In this document: positions 26,717-34,960 of the stretch, one piece after another
Numbering within the stretch: position 1 is the first letter of the stretch
Layout of the letters: each line of letters opens with the position of its first letter
Source: Poseidonocella sp. HB161398
GTDB lineage: Bacteria > Pseudomonadota > Alphaproteobacteria > Rhodobacterales > Rhodobacteraceae
Assembly: GCF_005870025.1 (NCBI RefSeq)
Contig: NZ_VATA01000003.1
Coordinates: forward strand, 186,001 to 250,000
DNA: 64,000 nucleotides
Direction of reading: 5' to 3'
The notes under the pieces: generated by a model
Seen by the model: the letters and a program-made list of their open reading frames with translations, nothing else
Told to the model about the DNA's origin: nothing
Databases searched by the model: none
Translations under genes and position numbers: made by a program

Positions 26717-27835
26717 ATGAGCATGACCGAAAGATACGAGCTGTTCCTGGTGGCCGCGCCGGGGCTGGAGCAGGACGTCCTGCGCGAGGCGCAGGCCCTG
26801 GGCCTTGCAGGCGCCGAAGCGGTGGCAGGCGGCGTGCGCGCCGAGGGCGGCTGGGCCGAGGCCTGGCGCGCCAATCTGGAGCTGCGCTGCGCCTCGCGGG
26901 TGCTGATCCGCATCGCCTCCTTCCGCGCGCCGCATCTGGCGCAGCTCGACAAGCGCGCCCGCAAGATCGACTGGCGCAGCATCCTGCGCGCCGATCTGCC
27001 GGTCCGGGTCGAGGTCGCCTGCAAGCGCTCGCGCATCTACCACCAGGGCGCCGCCGCCGAGCGGATCGGCCGCGCCATTTCCGAGACCTCCGGCGCGGCG
27101 CTTGCGCCCGAGGCGGCGATCACGGTCAAGGCGCGGATCGAGGACGATCTGTGCACCATCAGCCTCGACACGACCGGCGAGCCGCTGCACCGGCGCGGCC
27201 ACAAGGAGGCGGTCGGCAAGGCGCCGCTGCGCGAGACCTTCGCCGCGGCCTTCCTGGCGCGGATGGGCTTCGACGGCAGCCAGGCGGTGGTCGATCCGAT
27301 GTGCGGCTCGGGCACCTTCCCGATCGAGGCGGCCGAGATCGCCGCCGGGCTCGCCCCCGGCCGCTCGCGCCGCTTCGCCTTCGAGGATCTGGGCAGCTTC
27401 GATGCCGCCGCCTGGCAGAAAATGAAGGCCGCGCGGCCCGCGCGGGCGCCGCAGCAGCGGTTTTTCGGGCAGGACCGCGACGACGGAGCGATCCGGATGG
27501 CGCAGGCGAATGCGGCCCGCGCCGGGCTCGAGGACTGGACCAGCTTCACCCGCCAGGCGATCAGCGACCTGCAGCGGCCCGAGGGCCCGCCGGGGCTCGT
27601 CATGGTGAACCCGCCCTATGGCGCGCGGATCGGCGACCGCAAGCTGCTCTTCGCGCTCTACGGCACGCTCGGCCGGGTGCTGTCCGAGCGGTTCCAGGGC
27701 TGGCGGCTGGGCATGGTCACCAGCGATCCGGGGCTGGCCAAGGCGACCGGCCTCGACTTCCTGCCGGGCGATCCGCCGCTGTCGCTGGGCGGTCTGAAGG
27801 TCGGCTTCTACCGCACCGGCCCGCTCGGCCACTGA
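26717..27835 (+). CDS. THUMP-domain class I RNA methyltransferase (RlmL/RlmK N2-guanine type)
   Basis: A 372-residue protein. The N-terminal region (residues 5-160) is a THUMP RNA-binding domain (RYELFLVAAPGLEQDVLREA; VEVACKRSRIYHQGAAAERI). The C-terminal methyltransferase has the UPF0020 signature PLRETFAAAFL, motif I VVDPMCGSGTFPIEAA near residue 195, and the catalytic NPPY (VMVNPPYGARIG). It most resembles the enzyme that forms m2G2445 in 23S rRNA, though the exact base is inferred. ATG 26717 follows GGCGGAAAG. Confidence 0.9.
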   Translation: MSMTERYELFLVAAPGLEQDVLREAQALGLAGAEAVAGGVRAEGGWAEAWRANLELRCASRVLIRIASFRAPHLAQLDKRARKIDWRSILRADLPVRVEVACKRSRIYHQGAAAERIGRAISETSGAALAPEAAITVKARIEDDLCTISLDTTGEPLHRRGHKEAVGKAPLRETFAAAFLARMGFDGSQAVVDPMCGSGTFPIEAAEIAAGLAPGRSRRFAFEDLGSFDAAAWQKMKAARPARAPQQRFFGQDRDDGAIRMAQANAARAGLEDWTSFTRQAISDLQRPEGPPGLVMVNPPYGARIGDRKLLFALYGTLGRVLSERFQGWRLGMVTSDPGLAKATGLDFLPGDPPLSLGGLKVGFYRTGPLGH

Positions 27836-28348
27836 GCGAGGCCCGGCCCGCTGATCGCCGTCCCCGGCTCCGGGGATGGCTGCTGTGAGGGAAAGCCGTC
27901 CGCCTTCTGCTGCAATCGCCCCGAGATCGAGAGGGTAAGGGCCGGGCAGGGACGGAGGTCCTGCCGCGCCCCGGCATCTTCTTTCACTGAGACCCGACAG
28001 GGTGCCGGAGCGGTCTGTTCAGTCACGGAGCATCGGGGACCAACCGGCGAAAATGTCCCTGGCGGCGGCTACGACCTCTCAACTCCGGGCGCGGCCCAGA
28101 CTAGATCCGGAATGTCTTCGTCACTGACGTCACACTGCAATTCTTCTTCGGCAGATTGCCAATCTGTAGCCTGCCCGGATTGGGGCGGCGGCTCTGGCAA
28201 GTTCCCGGGACTGGCTGGGTCCCGGTCCTGGCGGGCGGTGTCGCATTGAAAGACGCCGCAGCCGAGGTCCGCGCTCAGATGCGGCGACCCCGGATGAGCG
28301 TTCGAACCCCAAGGGAACCGGAGGTGGGCCGCCGCCCCCTGCCAGCGT
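27836..28348. other. Intergenic region between methyltransferase and subtilase genes
   Basis: About 513 bases. Codon bias is weak in all frames. On the minus strand near 28072-28160 a short acidic stretch containing EEELQCDVSDEDIPDL resembles the coding style of a real small protein, but no start or ribosome-binding site supports it; it may be a relic. Composition is less GC-biased at 28050-28200. No terminator or repeat was identified with confidence. Confidence 0.35.
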
Positions 28349-31327
28349 CTAGAGCCAGAGATCGGGGTCGATTTGCAGTGCGGCGCGCAGGAGCATGTCG
28401 AAATGGCTGCTGCCTCCGGCACTGTCCGCCCCGGGGAGGGAGCCGAAATCGGCCTCCGCGACGGGCGCGCCAGGGCCGAGGAGGACGGGGCGCTCGATGC
28501 CGTCTGTGGCGACCGGCAGGAAGGCCAGCGTGTCGCCTGCGGCCGGAGCGGCGCGGAGCTCCTGTCCCGAGGCGCCGGAAATCCCGGTGACGGCCCCGTC
28601 CGGCGCGCCCTCGAGGCTGCGATAGGCGATCTGGATGCGCCCGTCTGCGTAGAGCTGGATCTGGAAGCCCAGATTGCCGGTCCCGTCTGCCGCCGCGAGA
28701 TGGCGGAAGTCGATCAGCATCCGCGTGCCGCCGCTGTCGCTCCAGGCGCGGATCCGGCCGGGCCCGGCATCGAGATCGCCCTGCAGCGCAGAGACGAGGC
28801 CGCCATCCCCGGCGGAGCCGAAGGACAGATAGCCGTCGGCGCTGACCGTCATCTGCGCGTGCGCCGCGCCGAAGAAGGGGAAAAGGAAGGGCAGGTCGAT
28901 CACCGCGCTGCCGTCATCGCCGATCCCGTCGATGTCGACGGCCCGCGGCGGCGGGCGGCGCCAGCCGGTCTCGGCGCTGGCGAGCATGTAATCGGTCGCG
29001 GCGCTGGCGACCCAGCCCGCTTGCAGCTCCTGGCGGAGGCTGTAGGCGCCCTCGGCGAGCCCGGAGAAGCGGTAGCTGCCATCGGTGCCGGTTTGCGGTT
29101 CTGCGGCCTGGCGCGTGCCGTCGCCGTCGAGATCGATCCAGACGCGGTGCCCGGCCAGAACCGCCTCGCCGGGGTCGCGCCGCCCGTCGCCATCGCCGTC
29201 CTGCCAGAGCGTGCCGGTGATCGTGCCGGTCGCGGCCGCGGCGGCCAGCGTCGCGTCTGTTCCCGCCCCGCTGGCGGTCGTGGCGGCTGCGGAGGTCGCC
29301 GTGACCGTGACCTGCGGCGCGGTGGCGGCGCCGCTCGTCGCCTCGACCGAGACCCGCGCGGTGTCGGGCGTGTCATAGGACAGCGTCAGCCCGCCGGTTT
29401 CGGGCAGGGCGCCGATCGACAGGCTCTCGGACTCGCTGCCGCCGCGCAGGCCGATGGCAAAGCGATCGGGCAGGCCGGACATGTCGCCATAGGCGAAGGA
29501 GATGCTGCCGTCGCGCGCGAGCATCACCTCGAAATTCAGGAGCGCCTCGCCCGAGAAGCTGCGCACCCCGGAATATTGCAGCGTGATCCGGTCCGGTTCG
29601 GTCAGCCACAGCACCTGGCCGCCATAGCCGGAGGTCAGGTCGGCCCAGAAGGGCGCGATCGACCAGTCCGGCGCCCGCTCCATGGCGCCGACACGGTAGG
29701 TCGGCTCCGGCGAGCCGAAACTGACGATGCCATTGGCGCTGACTGTCAGCCGGTCGAAGCTGCGGCCGTAGAAGACCGCGTCGAAGGGCAGGTCGAAGCC
29801 GAGAAGCCCCTCGTCGCCGAGCTCCAGCCTCTCGCCGCGGCCGCTGAGTTCCTGCCAGGCGACGGGCGTGTCCTCCGCGCGCCATTCCGGGCGGGCGCCG
29901 GCCTCCTTCCAGCCGTCGGGCAGGGCGACGGCGATGTCGTAGCGCCCCGGCGCGAGCCCGGCGAAGCTGTAGCGCCCGTCGGCCGCGGTCAGCGTGGCGG
30001 CTTCGCCTGCATCGCGCTGCCCGTCGCCATCTGTGTCGAGAAAGACCGTCCAGCCCGCGACGCCCGCGCCGCCGGCCTCCGCCACGCGGCCCGAGATCGC
30101 GGCGAGCGCCGGGCCCTCGACCGCGGCGGCGGCATTCACCCGCCCGCCGCTGACCGTGCGCGCCGCCAGTTCGGCCACCGGGTCCGAGCTGTCGATCAGC
30201 CGCTGGCGCAGCTCGGCAGGGGTCAGCCAGGGCTCGCTCGCCAGGATCAGCGCGGCGATGCCGCTGACATGCGGCGTGGCCATCGAGGTGCCGCTTTTCG
30301 TGCCGTAGCCGGCGCCGGGCAGGGTGGAGAGGATGCCGGTCCCCGGCGCGGCGACATCGACCGAGACGATGCCGTAGTTGGAATAGCTGGCCAGCCCGCC
30401 GTCGCGGTCGGTGGCCGCGACCGAGATGATGTTCGGCGCCGCGATGGCGGCGGGGTAATGCGCCGAGAGGTCGGTGTCCTTGGCATCGTTCCCGGCGGCG
30501 GCGACGATCGTCATTCCGGCCTGCCCGGCAAGGGCGATGGCATCGGCCAGCGCGGTCGGATAGGAGGCGCCGCCCCAGCTGCAATTGGCGATCTGCGCCC
30601 CCATCAGCGCGGCGTATTCGATCCCCTGGATCGCGTCGAAGAGGCTGCCGGTACCGTCATCCGACATGATCTTGACCGCCATGATCTCGGCCTCGGGGGC
30701 GACCCCGGCGATGCCGATGCCGTTCCCGGCCACCGCCGCGATGGTGCCCGCGACATGGGTGCCGTGGGAATGGCCGTCGGTGGGGCGGGCGTCGGTCTCG
30801 ACGAAATCGTAGCCGTGGATGTCGTCGACCAGCCCGTTGCCGTCATCGTCGAGCCCGTTCCCCGGGATCTCGCCCGGATTGACCCAGATATTCGCGGCAA
30901 GATCGGGATGGGCGTAGTCGACCCCGGTATCGATCACCGCCACCAGCACCCCGGCGCCGCGGCTCGATTCCCAGGCGTCTGGCAGGTCGATATCGGTATC
31001 GGCGGCATTGTCGAGCGCCCAGAGCTCGCCCGCGCGCGGATCGGCGGTGAAGTCCAGCGCGTCAAGCGCCAGGTTCTCCTGCAGATAGGCGATCCCGGCG
31101 GCGGCGGCCGTTCCGGTCCCGGCGGCGGCCAGCGCCTCGGCGTCGATCCCGCCCTCGCAGCGCCAGAGCTCGAACCCCCAGGCAAGCGTCGTCTCGGCCA
31201 GCTCGGCCCCGAGCGTCTCGCGCAGCGCCGCCACCCGGGCGGCATCGGCATCCTCCGCCAGCCGCACGATGATGTCCTGCACGCCGCTGCTGCGGGGCGT
31301 CTCAGCGTTCTCCTGGCCTGTCAGCAT
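28349..31327 (-). CDS. Modular subtilisin-family serine protease
   Basis: A 992-residue S8 peptidase. The triad is Asp133 (VIDTGVDYAHPDL), His188 (HSHGTHVAGT) and Ser348 (SGTSMATPH), with oxyanion Asn280 (AAAGND). The first 110 residues resemble an inhibitor-like propeptide. After the protease, a two-part module occurs twice: an SdrD-type B repeat (FLDTDGDGQRDAGE; WIDLDGDGTRQAAEP) followed by a beta domain with VSANGIVSFG or VSADGYLSFG. There is no signal peptide, and the C-terminus ends in aliphatic/acidic residues, suggesting type I secretion. The ATG at 31327 is chosen; a TTG at 31435 is possible. Confidence 0.88.
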   Translation of the reverse strand: MLTGQENAETPRSSGVQDIIVRLAEDADAARVAALRETLGAELAETTLAWGFELWRCEGGIDAEALAAAGTGTAAAAGIAYLQENLALDALDFTADPRAGELWALDNAADTDIDLPDAWESSRGAGVLVAVIDTGVDYAHPDLAANIWVNPGEIPGNGLDDDGNGLVDDIHGYDFVETDARPTDGHSHGTHVAGTIAAVAGNGIGIAGVAPEAEIMAVKIMSDDGTGSLFDAIQGIEYAALMGAQIANCSWGGASYPTALADAIALAGQAGMTIVAAAGNDAKDTDLSAHYPAAIAAPNIISVAATDRDGGLASYSNYGIVSVDVAAPGTGILSTLPGAGYGTKSGTSMATPHVSGIAALILASEPWLTPAELRQRLIDSSDPVAELAARTVSGGRVNAAAAVEGPALAAISGRVAEAGGAGVAGWTVFLDTDGDGQRDAGEAATLTAADGRYSFAGLAPGRYDIAVALPDGWKEAGARPEWRAEDTPVAWQELSGRGERLELGDEGLLGFDLPFDAVFYGRSFDRLTVSANGIVSFGSPEPTYRVGAMERAPDWSIAPFWADLTSGYGGQVLWLTEPDRITLQYSGVRSFSGEALLNFEVMLARDGSISFAYGDMSGLPDRFAIGLRGGSESESLSIGALPETGGLTLSYDTPDTARVSVEATSGAATAPQVTVTATSAAATTASGAGTDATLAAAAATGTITGTLWQDGDGDGRRDPGEAVLAGHRVWIDLDGDGTRQAAEPQTGTDGSYRFSGLAEGAYSLRQELQAGWVASAATDYMLASAETGWRRPPPRAVDIDGIGDDGSAVIDLPFLFPFFGAAHAQMTVSADGYLSFGSAGDGGLVSALQGDLDAGPGRIRAWSDSGGTRMLIDFRHLAAADGTGNLGFQIQLYADGRIQIAYRSLEGAPDGAVTGISGASGQELRAAPAAGDTLAFLPVATDGIERPVLLGPGAPVAEADFGSLPGADSAGGSSHFDMLLRAALQIDPDLWL

Positions 31328-31506
31328 ACCCGCACTCGCACCACTCGGACCTGTGCCGAATAAACATGCGTGCCGCCCAGATCCGGTTAACGGATCCCCG
31401 TCAAGGCGTTGCCAGATGGCGAAAATTCCATTCAAATCCCCTCATGCAAGGAGCGAATCCGGACCCGGGGGCGGGGACCGGCGGGCTCCGGAAGAAGGAG
31501 GCTGCC

Positions 31507-32598
31507 ATGCCATCCCCGACCCGCGACGCGCAGGTGATCGACACCGCCATCCGCCTGCTCGTCCTCGGCGGCTTCGGCCTGATCGCGCTGCACCTCATGG
31601 CGCCGCTCTTCGGGCTGATGCTCTGGGCGGTGATCCTGGCCGTGGCGGTCTACCCGGTCCATGCCTGGCTGGCGAAGCGGCTGGGCGGGCGCGAGACGCT
31701 GTCGGCGGTGCTGCTGACGCTCGCCGGGCTGGCGATCACTCTGGGGCCGGTGGCGGTGATGGCCGCGCAGGTGATCGAGGCGGGGACCCGCGCCATGACG
31801 GCGCTGCAGGAGGGGCATCTGCGGCTGCCCGATCCGGCGATGATCGAGCGCATTCCGCTGGTCGGCATGCGCCTGGCCGAGGCCTGGCGGACGATCGGCG
31901 GCACCCTGCAGGCGCTGGTGGCGCAGATGGGGCCGGTGCTGCTGGCCACCGGGCGGCTGGTGCTGGCGAAGGCGGCCGGGGTGGGGATCGCGCTGGCGAT
32001 GCTGTCGGTCTCGGTCGTCATCATGGGGCTGCTCTTCCGCCCGGGGCCCGCGCTGGTGGCGCAGGCGCGGCGCTTTGCCAACCGCATCTTCGCCCCGCAT
32101 GGCGCGGGCTTCGTCGATCTCGCCGGGGCGACGGTGCGCAATGTCTCGCGCGGGGTGATCGGCGTGGCGGCGATCCAGGCGCTGGCGGCGGGGATCATCA
32201 TGGTGGTCTTCGGCGTGCCGCTGGCGGGGCCGCTGACCCTGGCGGCGCTGTTTCTCGGCATCATCCAGATCGGCCCGGGCCCGGTGCTGATCCCGGTCAT
32301 CATCTGGGCCTGGCTGCAGATGGGCACCGTTCTGGCGATCCTCTTCACCGTGGTGATGCTGCCGGTGATGGTGGTCGACAACGTGCTGCGCCCGCTCCTG
32401 ATGGCGCGGGGGCTGAAGACGCCGATGCTGGTGATCCTGGTCGGCGTGCTGGGCGGCATGCTGGCCTACGGGCTGGTCGGGCTGTTCATCGGCCCGGTGA
32501 TCCTTGCCGTGTTCTACGAGCTGGTGACCGCCTGGGTCGCGGCCGGAGAGACCGCCGAGGCGCGGGAGGCGCCTGCCGAGGCACCGGGCGACGCCTGA
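31507..32598 (+). CDS. AI-2E family transporter (YdiK/TqsA/PerM-like permease)
   Basis: A 363-residue inner-membrane protein with about eight helices and the PF01594 layout: two N-terminal helices (LLVLGGFGLIALHLMAPLFG onward), a central soluble region (residues 95-130), and the C-terminal helices with QIGPGPVLIP, VVDNVLRPLLM and GMLAYGLVGLFIGPVIL. GGAGG precedes the ATG at 31507. Family members export varied small molecules or act in envelope homeostasis; despite the name, AI-2 transport cannot be inferred. Confidence 0.93.
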   Translation: MPSPTRDAQVIDTAIRLLVLGGFGLIALHLMAPLFGLMLWAVILAVAVYPVHAWLAKRLGGRETLSAVLLTLAGLAITLGPVAVMAAQVIEAGTRAMTALQEGHLRLPDPAMIERIPLVGMRLAEAWRTIGGTLQALVAQMGPVLLATGRLVLAKAAGVGIALAMLSVSVVIMGLLFRPGPALVAQARRFANRIFAPHGAGFVDLAGATVRNVSRGVIGVAAIQALAAGIIMVVFGVPLAGPLTLAALFLGIIQIGPGPVLIPVIIWAWLQMGTVLAILFTVVMLPVMVVDNVLRPLLMARGLKTPMLVILVGVLGGMLAYGLVGLFIGPVILAVFYELVTAWVAAGETAEAREAPAEAPGDA

Positions 32599-32693
32599 GC
32601 CTGCGCACGCGGCGTGCCAGCCGGGGCGGGGGGCTATGCCGGGCGAGGCCGCCGTGCCAGTCTGGAGGCCTTCCCAGCCCGAGGAGCCAGGCC

Positions 32694-32972
32694 ATGACCG
32701 ACGACACCGCCTCTGCGCCGCAGCTGATCGGCAAGGCCCGCTCCGACCTCCCCCAGGGCGATCCGGGCTGGTGGGCGGCGGGGCTCTACCGCACCGCGAG
32801 CGGCTATCTGCTGGCCGGCACCGGCGGACCGGAAAGCGAGTTCGCCCCGGCGCCGGGCGAAAAGGGACGGATTTCCGAACTTTCCGAAGGCGACGCCTAT
32901 AACTGGGCGGCGAGTCATCTGTCGATCGACCAGGTCGAAGAGTATTTCGACCACCTGACCGAAGAGATCTGA
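32694..32972 (+). CDS. Small acidic protein of unknown function
   Basis: A 92-residue protein with GAGGAG upstream of its ATG, 95 bases after the permease gene. It is soluble and rich in Gly, Trp and acidic residues; WWAAGLYRTASGYLLAGTGG near residue 26-45 and the helical end LSIDQVEEYFDHLTEEI suggest a small folded domain. I do not recognise the family. The upstream sequence in the same frame lacks stops but has the composition of shifted permease coding sequence, so the start is well placed. Confidence 0.7.
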   Translation: MTDDTASAPQLIGKARSDLPQGDPGWWAAGLYRTASGYLLAGTGGPESEFAPAPGEKGRISELSEGDAYNWAASHLSIDQVEEYFDHLTEEI

Positions 32973-33252
32973 GTCGGCTTTCTGCTGCGCGGCGTTGCAG
33001 ATCTGCCCGTTTGCCGCGCCGGGATCCGGCCTGTTCCCGCCGAATCTGTCCTTTTGCGGCCCGGACGCCGTCACGCCATGTTTCGCTTTCGAAAACTTTA
33101 ATCAAACTATTCGATGCTAAATCGCCTGTTAGCGAAAATGGGCGCAGACTCGCCGATAGCACCGGGTCCAAGACGGATCCGCCCTTGCAGCACCAAGGAA
33201 ACCGGTGCAGAGGGCATCCCCGATCCGCACCGGTGCGGAGGAGAGCAGAGAG
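32973..33252. other. Intergenic region upstream of the 28-codon small ORF
   Basis: About 280 bases. It contains an AT-richer segment at 33078-33130 (TTTCGAAAACTTTAATCAAAC) likely to include a promoter for the small ORF transcript at 33253. No other gene supported. Confidence 0.35.
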
Positions 33253-33339
33253 ATGCCGCAGACCAATCCCAAAGGGGCCAAGCCCAAGCCGGACAGCCGT
33301 CCGAAACCCGTCCAGTTCAGCGACTGGGCCATGATCTGA
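33253..33339 (+). CDS. Small ORF, 28 residues, with own terminator
   Basis: An ATG preceded by AGAGCAGAGAG opens a 28-codon frame coding a Lys/Pro-rich peptide that begins MPQTNPKGAKPKPDSR and ends in FSDWAMI. Four bases after the stop begins a very strong terminator. An AT-rich possible promoter region lies about 150 bases upstream. The compact arrangement suggests a real small-protein mRNA or a dual-function small RNA. No family recognised; too short for confident prediction. Confidence 0.55.
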   Translation: MPQTNPKGAKPKPDSRPKPVQFSDWAMI

Positions 33340-33343
33340 TAGA

Positions 33344-33377
33344 AAACGGAGCGCCGAGAGGCGCTCCGTTTCTGTTT
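33344..33377 (+). terminator. Strong Rho-independent terminator
   Basis: AAACGGAGCGCC and GGCGCTCCGTTT form a perfect 12-base stem with loop GAGA, a stable GNRA-type tetraloop, followed by CTGTTT. It ends the small ORF transcript at 33253-33339. Confidence 0.9.
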
Positions 33378-33591
33378 GGGCCTATTTTCCCGCCAGCGGA
33401 GCCGCAGGTGCCGTTTCCGGCGCTATGAGACTCTTGCACCGACTCGCCAAAACCGTCATTTTAAGGGGTGCATACGTCTTTTGCACTCGACCCGCTGCCT
33501 TCCTTCTGGCTGTCAGTCATCGATCCGCACTGACCACGGCCGGGCTGTCGCAATACCGCGGGCAGCAACCACGACAGGAGACACGGGAATC

Positions 33592-33798
33592 ATGCCGAAG
33601 GGCACCGTGAAATGGTTCAACACCACCAAAGGCTACGGCTTCATCGCACCTGAAGAAGGCGGCAAGGACGTTTTCGTCCATATCAGCGCCGTCGAGCGTT
33701 CCGGCCTGACCGGGCTCAACGACAACCAGAAAGTCGAGTACGAACTGCGCACCGGCCGCGACGGCCGCGAGAGCGCAACCGACCTTTCGGTTCTCTGA
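33592..33798 (+). CDS. Cold-shock domain protein (first copy)
   Basis: A 68-residue CspA-family RNA chaperone. RNP-1 is KGYGFIAP and RNP-2 is VFVHIS, in a single OB-fold. ACAGGAGACACGGGAATC precedes the ATG. A long gene-free stretch (33378-33591) upstream is typical of csp leaders, which act as thermosensors in other bacteria (family knowledge). A second copy lies at 44821-45027; the two share the start and the RNP motifs but differ at many positions. A clear terminator follows. Confidence 0.96.
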   Translation: MPKGTVKWFNTTKGYGFIAPEEGGKDVFVHISAVERSGLTGLNDNQKVEYELRTGRDGRESATDLSVL

Positions 33799-33830
33799 GC
33801 CACAGCTCATCGCCTCCGGGCAGATATTGG

Positions 33831-33871
33831 AACGCCGCGCAGCCGAGGGCCTGCGCGGCGTTTCCCTTTTT
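33831..33871 (+). terminator. Rho-independent terminator after cold-shock gene
   Basis: AACGCCGCGCAG pairs with CTGCGCGGCGTT (12-base perfect stem, eight-base loop), followed by TCCCTTTTTC. Located 33 bases after the csp stop. Confidence 0.9.
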
Positions 33872-33888
33872 CAGGGATTGCGGCGGGA

Positions 33889-34071
33889 TCAGCGCGACGT
33901 CCGCAGGAGCTTTCCGACCTCCCGCACCGCCTGGCTGGCCGCGGCGGCCTTCGGGCTCTGGCGGCGGGCGCCGGGGCGGTAGCCGCCCGGACGGGACCGG
34001 TGGCCATGGCCATGCGCCTTTTCCTTCGCATAGGATTTGGCGGCCGTCTTCAGAAGCGATTTCAGCGACAT
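33889..34071 (-). CDS. Small basic His/Gly/Arg-rich protein
   Basis: A 60-residue protein beginning MSLKSLLKTAAKSYAKEKA, an amphipathic helix, followed by a HGHGHRSRPGGYRPG tract and a second helix AAASQAVREVGKLL. GGAGG lies eight bases before ATG 34071; an in-frame ATG six bases earlier (34077) is too close to it. The basic, Gly-rich centre suggests nucleic acid or metal binding (inference). It lies downstream of parA on the same strand. Function unknown. Confidence 0.7.
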   Translation of the reverse strand: MSLKSLLKTAAKSYAKEKAHGHGHRSRPGGYRPGARRQSPKAAAASQAVREVGKLLRTSR

Positions 34072-34116
34072 CTTCATATCCTCCGTTGCGTCATTCACGG
34101 GGATAATGCACGGGAG

Positions 34117-34141
34117 GCCGCCTGCGTTCCCGGCAGGCGGC
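34117..34141 (-). terminator. Hairpin after parA (weak terminator or processing site)
   Basis: GCCGCCTGC pairs with GCAGGCGGC (nine-base perfect stem, seven-base loop) between the parA stop and the small basic gene. There is no T-run on the minus strand, so termination would be partial at most. Confidence 0.4.
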
Positions 34142-34160
34142 GGGGCAGGCGGAGGGCCGC

Positions 34161-34799
34161 TCAGCTGTTCAGGACGTCGGCGATCTCGTTGCAGAGCGAG
34201 CGGATCTCGACCGCGGCGGGGCCCTTCACGGATTTCTCCACCACGCCCTGGCCCTCGCCCATCACCTCGGCATAGATCACCCGGTTGTTGAGCTTGGTCT
34301 CGGCGGCGGGGCTGTCGAGCTCCTGGATCTTCGCGGTGATATCGGCGGTCAGCTTGGCGCGCGGCGCGGCGCGGTTGAGCACCAGAAGCGTCTTCTTGCG
34401 CTCGCGCTGCGCCATCTCCAGCACGCTTTCGGTCGCCCAGACATCGACCTGGCTGACCGCGACCGGGACCACGACCAGATCGGAGGCGCGCATCGCCGGG
34501 CGCAGGTCGCTATCGACCTTGGGCGGCGTGTCGACGACGACGATCTCGTTGTGCTTGAGCAGCTTCTCCAGCTCGTAGGAGACGCCCCAGGCGCTGGCCG
34601 TGGCGAATTCCAGCCCGGCCGAGCCGTCCATGATCTCGCGCCGCGCCATGTACCAGCGGCCGAGCGACCCCTGCGGATCGGTATCCAGAACCGCGACGCT
34701 GTGCCCGCGCTTCCAGAATTCGACGGCCAGGTTGACGGCCAGCGTGGTCTTGCCGGAGCCGCCCTTCTGCTGGGCCACCGTAATCGTGAATCCTGCCAT
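34161..34799 (-). CDS. Orphan ParA/MinD-family ATPase
   Basis: A 212-residue P-loop ATPase with a deviant Walker A motif QQKGGSGKTT (residues 9-18), a DTDPQGS segment near 40, and Walker B VVVDTPPK near 95. The length is that of small ParA-like proteins. No parB and no parS-like site are adjacent, so it more likely positions a cell structure (as in PpfA- or MipZ-like roles) than segregates a plasmid. ATGGAGGTACAAG precedes the ATG. It is divergent from nadD. Confidence 0.92.
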   Translation of the reverse strand: MAGFTITVAQQKGGSGKTTLAVNLAVEFWKRGHSVAVLDTDPQGSLGRWYMARREIMDGSAGLEFATASAWGVSYELEKLLKHNEIVVVDTPPKVDSDLRPAMRASDLVVVPVAVSQVDVWATESVLEMAQRERKKTLLVLNRAAPRAKLTADITAKIQELDSPAAETKLNNRVIYAEVMGEGQGVVEKSVKGPAAVEIRSLCNEIADVLNS

Positions 34800-34960
34800 C
34801 TTGTACCTCCATGGTAACAACACACTACATCCGGGGGGAACGCAACGGAGAATTACGGGGCTCCGGCCTTTTCGCCGCGCCTGCACACGGCGCAAGATGC
34901 ATGCCAGGTCGTTGACATCCGCCGCGGTTACCGGAAAGGAGAGCTTTCGGGAGATGAGCG

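Noticed and set aside
28373-31363. A 996-codon open frame on the plus strand opposite the subtilase gene
   Set aside because: It is Arg/Gly/Ala-rich with no ribosome-binding site or recognisable domain; the opposite frame has a full protease triad. It is an antisense artefact of high GC.
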